From: Prochilodus magdalenae
Lineage: Eukaryota > Chordata > Actinopteri > Characiformes > Prochilodontidae
NCBI GenBank assembly: GCA_024036415.1
Contig: JAMWET010003400.1
Coordinates: forward strand, 399,001-463,000
Reading direction: 5' to 3'
Length of the DNA: 64,000 nucleotides
The notes below the pieces were generated by a model. The model saw nothing but the letters and a program-made list of their open reading frames with translations, did not search any database and was not told where the DNA came from. Shown here piece after piece: positions 58,160-64,000 of this stretch. Position 1 is the stretch's first letter. Every line of letters starts with the position of its first letter. The translations under genes and the position numbers were made by a program.

Positions 58160-59435
58160 TGGTGATGCTGGTTTGTTCTAGCAGTAGATATTCTTTCTTG
58201 CTTTACACATTTTAAATGCAACGCTGAGCCACAGAATAGCCATCACACTTTAAGCACTTCTAAAAAAGTTCTCGTTCCCCCCACCGGAATGTAGATCTCA
58301 AGCACAATACATGGAAACACTTGTTGGGCTTATAACTTACTTTCCCATCAATCTAATAACACTTCCATTGCTTACTCATATTACTGAAAATGTTTTTCAT
58401 CAGCGCTGACATTTTGTCGCAAATGTAGATTCGAAACTTCCATCTGTATTAAATTAATGCAGCAGAACAGATGGGTTTTTTGCAAGTACATAACAAGAAG
58501 AAACTTTAACTGACATTTTTTAAACATATGCGTATTTACAGCTATGAGAAGAGCTGACCATGTATAAGTTGTTTTCTGTTTTCCTATGTTGTTTTCCTAA
58601 CATGTTACATTTAAAAGCTGTTGTGAGAAACCTTAGACTTGTTGTATAATATCGAAAAGCTTTTTGTGCAGATTCTGTATTACATATACAACCTTTTCAT
58701 TGGTATGAATAATCCAAAGCTGTTATGTCATAGACTTCACAATATTTTACTGTGTAAATTTTGTATGAAAAGGGAATACAGTATATCATCTCACCTCATT
58801 TGGAGTTACTTAATTTCTTAAAATGCTGATTGATCTATAAGTTGATCTATAAGTAAAACATACTCGCCCCACCCTCAAATCCCACTGCATTGTTGTAGAC
58901 GGACCCAGTAATAGAAAATCCTGGAAGTCACTGCTTGGCTCTTATGGACACAGTTTATGACATGGCAACTGTATAACAAGCCAAAGACAGCTCAGTGCCA
59001 GAAGCCCTGCTGAGCAATAGTAGTGTACCAAACCAAAGAAGCCAAACTGGCAAGTACATTAGTGCTCAGGACCCAACTGGCTTCAGACTGCAGTAGCTGA
59101 TCTCATTCAAAATGCATGATGCATAGTATTAGCATACAATCCTGCTACATGCTTTAATGGACCTCAAACTAGAAAAATGAGAGAAAACCATCAGCAGTCC
59201 CTTCTGAAGAGGAAAGGCCAAATGAAAGTGAGCACTTGCCCCCTGGTGGACCCAAAGCGATGGGTAATCTATAAGCTATAGCATAATAGTAGCCAAACCT
59301 ACTTCCCAGAATGCATAGATCCAGCACATTGACTCAGACAATTGAAACAACAAGAATTAAGGGATTGCTGTCCTCAATGAAGACTAATGACTGGATTTGA
59401 CAGCCATAAACGTTATATGACTGATTATTTTGAGA
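58160..59435. other. No gene seen
   Basis: AT-rich DNA in the first half. The second half (58900-59300) is more balanced but without a recognisable element or coding frame. Confidence 0.45.
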
Positions 59436-59439
59436 GAAG

Positions 59440-60245
59440 CGAGCTGACACTTTATTGTGACAAAGCTTTGCTGTAAATTCATATTTACATAGCAAGCCTC
59501 AGAGGATTTGAATATTTAGGCTTGAAATCCTCCAATTTGCAGCCAGTCATTTTGTTATCCTGTCCCGCAGCTTCCGAGCCATTTACAGGACTGAGCTGAG
59601 GCACAAAGGGGGCCTACTGCATTAATTCTTCAAGACTCCATTTGAAATGCAAAAAAAGAGGGAAAAGGAAAAGAAGAGGAGAGGAGAGAAGCAAGCCTTC
59701 ATTGGCAGTATTCTGGGCAATATGGGATAATGCACTATTTTAGCTACAGCACTGATCAGAAGGTGCCAGTATTATACATGAGACAGGAAAGGAAATTCAC
59801 AGTTCTTCCGGGCACAAAGCAGACATGTCGAGTATTCTGAGGACAGAGAGCTCAGCTGATAGAAGCCCTTCTTGTCTGAGTGACAGTGTGCTGTTGTGCC
59901 ATAGGCCCGCCTGACAGGAGTGCCAAAATTTCCTGTCTTTGTAAATGAGATTTTAATCTGTGCTCCCCTGGAGATGGGCTACAGCATCTCCCCCCATGCC
60001 CAGGCTCCCCTCAGCACTCTTGTCTGTCATAGACAGATTGCCCTGCCTGAAAGCATGCCGCATCCCAACAATGCCAAGGGATGAGTGGCTACACTCTCAA
60101 GTTAAAAGCGATAGTATTATTCGCTCCTTAAGAACCAGCAGCTTTCTGCAACTCAGAGACGATATGCGCTATGTGCTGGGCAGCAGTGCATACACTATTA
60201 GAGTTCTAATATCCTTTCACACTATGTTCTCTTTGCACTTGTAGT
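59440..60245. promoter_or_regulatory. Candidate conserved non-coding block
   Basis: Repeat-free sequence with CATATTTACATAGCAAGCC (59480), ATCCTCCAATTTGCAGCC (59527), CTGCATTAATTCTTC (59616) and a purine-rich run at 59648-59695. The 94-codon plus frame at 59960-60244 has no recognisable domain. Regulatory role inferred from texture only. Confidence 0.28.
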
Positions 60246-60294
60246 CTAAACCTATGTGCTATAATAGTTGCTGAATAGCTGATAATTAGGAATA

Positions 60295-61414
60295 CAGTGC
60301 TGTGAAAAAAGTATTTGCCCTTCCTGATGGCAACAATACCAAGTGGCCCAGTATGATAAAAAGTTACTGAACATTAATTATTCAGGCAAACAAATTAACC
60401 AATATCACCGAATAACTGAGATCAGTCAAACTAGATAGACCCAAGCACTGCTTATTGACAAAACTTACAACAGATGTAGCTGGTCCCCAAAACAACAATT
60501 CCTTTAGGAAGTCACAAAATAACACAGACTAACATTAAGAAACTGCAGACACTATGCCGTCATTAAAAAGTGACCAGACAAAAATCTCCCCAATGGATGA
60601 TTTGCAAAGTGAAATTAACCAAAGGGACTAAAATGACTCATTTCACCTTTGACAAAAGACACCATGATGACCCACAAGCCTGTTGGGATAATGTTCTGTG
60701 GATAGATGAACGTAGTGGGTCACAGGGGTCCGGATACATTTATCAAGCATTTTAAAGCTAACACAGCTTTCTACAGTAAGGCATTAACATGGTGGTGGTA
60801 GTGGGATGATGCCGGGATGCTTTGCTGCTTCAGAGGCTGTGCAAATTGCAACTTGCCAGAGTGTCTAGTCGTCAGTCTGTGACCTGAAACTCAAGCGCAA
60901 CTGAAGCCATATGAGCAATGAGGCAAGGCAATGATTCGAAACATGAAAGCAAGTCTGCCTTTTGAACAGATTGAAAGTTGCACAACAGCTCCGGTCAACG
61001 TATTGCCTTAAACCCCATTAAGATGTGGTGGCAGGATCTTTAATGGGCTGTTCATGCTCAAAAACCCAGCAACATGGGTGAGATGAAATGTTCTTAAAAA
61101 AAGAGTGGGCAAAAATTCCACCACTATGATGTGAAAGACTGATCTTCTTCTAAAAAGCGTTTGGGTGCAGTTGTTGCTACTAATGGTGGTACAACCACAT
61201 TTTTTTTTTTTTGGTTTAGTTTTAACACAGGTAAAATAGACATTGCAATCTGATTTATTTGATTTATGAGAACTGATCATTGTGTTTGCCTTGCTTCTTA
61301 TTCTCCTAGTCTTACATGTTATATTTTGTATTAGGACCTGAAACCATTTAGTGTAACAAATATGTAAAAATAAAGGAAATCAGGAGGGGGCCAAATACTT
61401 TTTTCACAGCACTC
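60295..61414 (+). mobile_element. Tc1-like element, decayed, with both terminal repeats
   Basis: The left end is CAGTGCTGTGAAAAAAGTATTTGCC and the right end GCCAAATACTTTTTTCACAGCACT, flanked by TA on both sides (60293-60294 and 61415-61416). At 1,120 bp it is shorter than a full element (about 1.6 kb). The interior shows transposase DNA with indels: TTGACAAAAGACACCATGATG, GTTGGGATAATGTTCTGTGG with ATAGATGAAC (WDNVLWIDE, first-Asp region of the catalytic half), CATGGTGGTGGTAGTGGGATG and GAGGCTGTGC. No intact frame. Confidence 0.88.
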
Positions 61415-61419
61415 TATAA

Positions 61420-62078
61420 ATAGCAGCGCCATCAATATTCCCCTCCTCCTATGCAACATGCTGTAAAAGTGCAGACAAGTTGAGATAACCATATATTACT
61501 ACCATATATTACATACATCACTGTTGCTGTCAAAGTCAAAATATGGAGAACATAAACAGAATTATACCACAAAACATATTATATGGGAAAATGATATATT
61601 ATTATACCCATAGTACAATATGAGATAAAAGTTTCTTTCTAAAATTCCTAGCACAAGTACAGGAAGCTGACTTAACCATCAGCCCTCTGCTGAATATAAC
61701 AAGCTTAATTGCAACAAAGGCCTCATATTTATTATGAAAACTGTGCACTGTGTGGGGAGGAAACCTTTTTCTGCATGCTGATACACTCACTTACTTGCTT
61801 TGGCTGCTTTTGCAAACTGCCAGGGAGATGATCTTCCTTGGACAGTTTTTCATAGAAAAGCCCACTTCATGCCAAAACAGTCTGAACACATTTACTGCAT
61901 GACTAACAAATGATATTTGCCAGCGTGCAAGTGTTGTCCTTCAACGCCAATGTATCTGCAGGGTCGGTTCTTTGCTGGGGATGTCCAAGGTAACAATATG
62001 TTATTGTTATTGTGAGTATATTGCTGGGTATGTTACAGGTGTTGTGAGTATTTGTATTTGTAAAACACTCAGCAGTTA
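61420..62078. other. No gene seen
   Basis: Unique AT-rich DNA between two transposons. Confidence 0.5.
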
Positions 62079-62083
62079 CACTG

Positions 62084-62914
62084 TATTGTCAAAAGTATTT
62101 ACTCTACAGAGCTTATAGCTACAGACTTTTAAACTTCATGTGGCCATCAGATTAGCTCAAGAACAATGCGTAGAGGGATTCATGAAATGGGTTTTCATGG
62201 GCAAGCAGATGCATCCAAGCCTTACATTACCTAGGCCAATGCAAAGTGTTGAATGCAGTGGTGTAAAGCATGCCACCACTGGACTCTAGAGCAGTGGAAA
62301 CGTGTTCTCTGGAGTTACATAGCACACTTCTCCTTCTGGCAATCAAATGAACCAGTCTGGGTTTAGCGATTGCCAGGAGAAAGGTACTTGTCTGACTGTG
62401 TAAAATTTGGTGGGCTGGGGGGATTATGGTGTGGGGTTGTTTCTCAGGAGTTTGGGCCCAGCCCCTCAGTTTCAGTGAAAGGAACTTGTGATGCTTCAGC
62501 ATAGAAAGAGATTTGTGAGAACAGTTTGGGGATGGCTTCATCCTGTTCCAACAGAACTGTATATCGGTGCACAAAGGAAGGTCCATAAAGGCATGCATGA
62601 GCGAGTCTGGTGTGGAAGAACTTGACTGGCCTGCACAGAGTCCTCACCCGATAGAACACCTTTGGGATGAATTAGAGCAGAGATTGCAAGCCAGGCCTTT
62701 TCGTCTAACATCAGTGTCTGACCTAACAAATGTACTTCTGGAAGAATGGTCAAACATTCCCATGAACACAAAACCTTGTGGAAAGTCTTCCCAGAGGAGT
62801 TGAAGCTGTTATAGCTGCAAAGGGTGGGCTGACATCATATTAAACCCTATGGGTTAAGAATGGGATGTCATTTCATATGCGTGTAAAACAGAGAAGTGAA
62901 TACTTTTGGCAATA
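62084..62914 (+). pseudogene. Tc1-like element with C-terminal transposase frame
   Basis: The ends TATTGTCAAAAGTATTTACT and AGTGAATACTTTTGGCAATA are imperfect inverted repeats with TA outside. The interior is an internally shortened transposase: early parts (ATGTGGCCATCAGATTAGC, GGCAAGCAGATGCATCC) are out of frame. The last 78 codons (62567-62803) are open and read KGRSIKAC, GVEELDWPAQSPHPIEHLWD (catalytic Glu in the IEH motif; the usual Asp-Leu-Asn before it is damaged), then SVSDLTNVLLEEWSNIP. Inactive but one of the clearest transposase readings in the window. Confidence 0.85.
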
Positions 62915-63034
62915 TATTTTATATTTATCATAAATAGACAGATTTAATCCAGTTATAGAGATTATGTAAACAACAACATCAGCCAGTGCATTGGATTCTA
63001 TTATGACCTGATGGTTGCTTTGCTTTGTTTTTAC

Positions 63035-63245
63035 TTCCTTTTCATTGGTCACACAGGACGCTGTTGACTGGATAGTTTTGGTTGGTGGACTATACCGGTC
63101 CAGCAGTGACAGTGATTCACTCACACACTAACTCACTACCACCATGTCAGTGTCACTGTAGCGCTGAGAATGATCCACCACCCACATAATACCTGCTCTG
63201 TGGTGGTCCTGTGGGGGTCCTGACCACTAAAGAACAGGGTGAAAG
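63035..63245. repeat. Palindromic repeat copy 5 (right arm)
   Basis: Has GGTCACACAGGACGCTGTTG, CTGGATAGTTTTGGTTGGTGG, CAGTGTCACTGTAGCGCTGAG, AATGATCCACCACCCACATAA and GTGGTGGTCCTGTGGGGGTCC. These match the centre and right arm of the other copies. The left arm is absent. Confidence 0.8.
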
Positions 63246-63308
63246 GAAGCTAGCAAGTTAGAAACAGATGAACTGCAGTCTCTAACTGTAGACTTGCACC
63301 ATTGTGCA

Positions 63309-63575
63309 CATCGTCACTGTCCAACAAAAAAACACGTGTCTCCATTTTTGTCGATATTTACTTTCATGCATCGCTTGAACACAGCAGCTGCTGTTTGCAT
63401 TGTGGGAAATTTCATGATGAATGGACCAATAAAAATGGCCCACTGGGAAGCTGCTTGGAAAAAAGACTGGTTCCATTGAAATTAGGTTAATTCCATATGA
63501 AATTAGGTTTTTAGCCTCTCCTGTAAAGTTGCCATTTTGAAGATGGTTGTTTTTCTCTGGACAGTGATGATATGG
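63309..63575 (+). mobile_element. CTGTCCAAAGAAAAAC MITE, second complete copy
   Basis: Begins CATCGTCACTGTCCAACAAA and ends TTTTCTCTGGACAGTGATGA. The shared interior has CTCCATTTTTGTCGATATTTAC, GAACACAGCAGCTGCTGTTTG, CATGATGAATGGACCAATA and CTCCTGTAAAGTTGCCATTTTG. Several ORFs on both strands overlap and are shadows. Confidence 0.8.
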
Positions 63576-63579
63576 CAAA

Positions 63580-64000
63580 GTGAAGCTGATAAAAGGAACA
63601 ATGTGTGTCGATACAAAGTAGTGCACTTAAAGAGGAAGCTGGTCCGTGTATATCCTGTACTATGAAAACTAGCGTCAATTGCCAGGATGTTGCATTATTG
63701 TGTGTACATGTTTTGTTATTTCTCACCTGCCATTTTTGTGCAGTTGGATAAACAGATGTTAGGGAAACATTTGTGCAGCAGGCCAGAGGCAACAGTAAGT
63801 CCCGAGTCAGTATCTCCATTACAGTACATGCCTCAGGTCAAACTGATAATGGCAACTGGGTTTTCTACCCATTACAGTCAAAGAAAAATATTTGGCCTGG
63901 CCCGGTCAGGCGTATTAGCTCATGCCCACATACGCACACTTCTGCACGCCCCACCTCTCCAGCAGGAACATGGTTTGCATTCTGTCTTTTAATCAGGGTA
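63580..64000. other. No gene seen to the right edge
   Basis: Moderately complex unique DNA. The 101-codon plus frame at 63687-63992 has no recognisable domain and is contradicted by a competing minus-strand frame (63511-63819). Confidence 0.45.

Noticed and set aside
62227..62598. 123-codon minus-strand ORF
   Set aside because: Antisense shadow of the Tc1-like transposase at 62084-62914.

Overview
The window looks like teleost fish nuclear DNA, probably from an otophysan (characin or catfish relative). There are no operons, no bacterial-style dense ORFs and no CRISPR. It is AT-rich intergenic or intronic DNA with long (CA)n, (GA)n, (CT)n and (TA)n arrays, many decayed Tc1/mariner transposons, tRNA-derived SINEs, an L2/CR1-like LINE fragment, short LTR-like solo elements and several dispersed inverted-repeat families typical of fish. 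The otophysan placement is an inference from my memory of the SINE and palindromic repeat families, not from a search.

No complete protein-coding gene can be supported. The best coding signal is the left edge (1-162): an open frame from the window boundary to TAA, acidic then Ser/Arg-rich, which could be the last exon of a gene lying to the left. It is followed by a CpG-rich stretch to about 900. Two weaker coding-like pieces are a 25-codon segment with AG/GT borders at 38399-38473 and a minus-strand open frame at 10313-10560. Nearly all other ORFs are chance frames or lie inside transposons and simple repeats.

Layout: 1-0.9 kb possible terminal exon and CpG-rich DNA; 0.9-9.5 kb mostly AT-rich unique DNA with one Tc1 fragment; 9.5-13.2 kb telomere-like repeat, Tc1 remnants and a SINE nested in one of them; 13.4-17.9 kb complex repeat-poor sequence with the look of conserved regulatory DNA, including two related 230-bp segments; 18-30 kb solo LTRs, MITEs, a SINE and a LINE fragment; 30-38 kb palindromic repeat, long CA array, another complex non-repetitive block at 34.2-35.0 kb, and a nearly full-length Tc1 element sitting inside the target-site duplication of a solo LTR; 38-46 kb mixed unique DNA and MITEs; 46-58 kb a dense transposon graveyard containing a nested palindrome; 58-64 kb unique blocks plus two more Tc1 remnants and two MITEs.

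The pieces do not form a pathway. The most economical reading is a gene-poor regulatory landscape or very large intron into which many transposons have inserted. I found no convincing previously undescribed biological system. The observations most worth a second look are the nested structures at 36.0-38.0 kb and 47.9-48.7 kb, the related segments at 14.1 and 17.7 kb, the foldback at 29.8 kb, and the possible exons.
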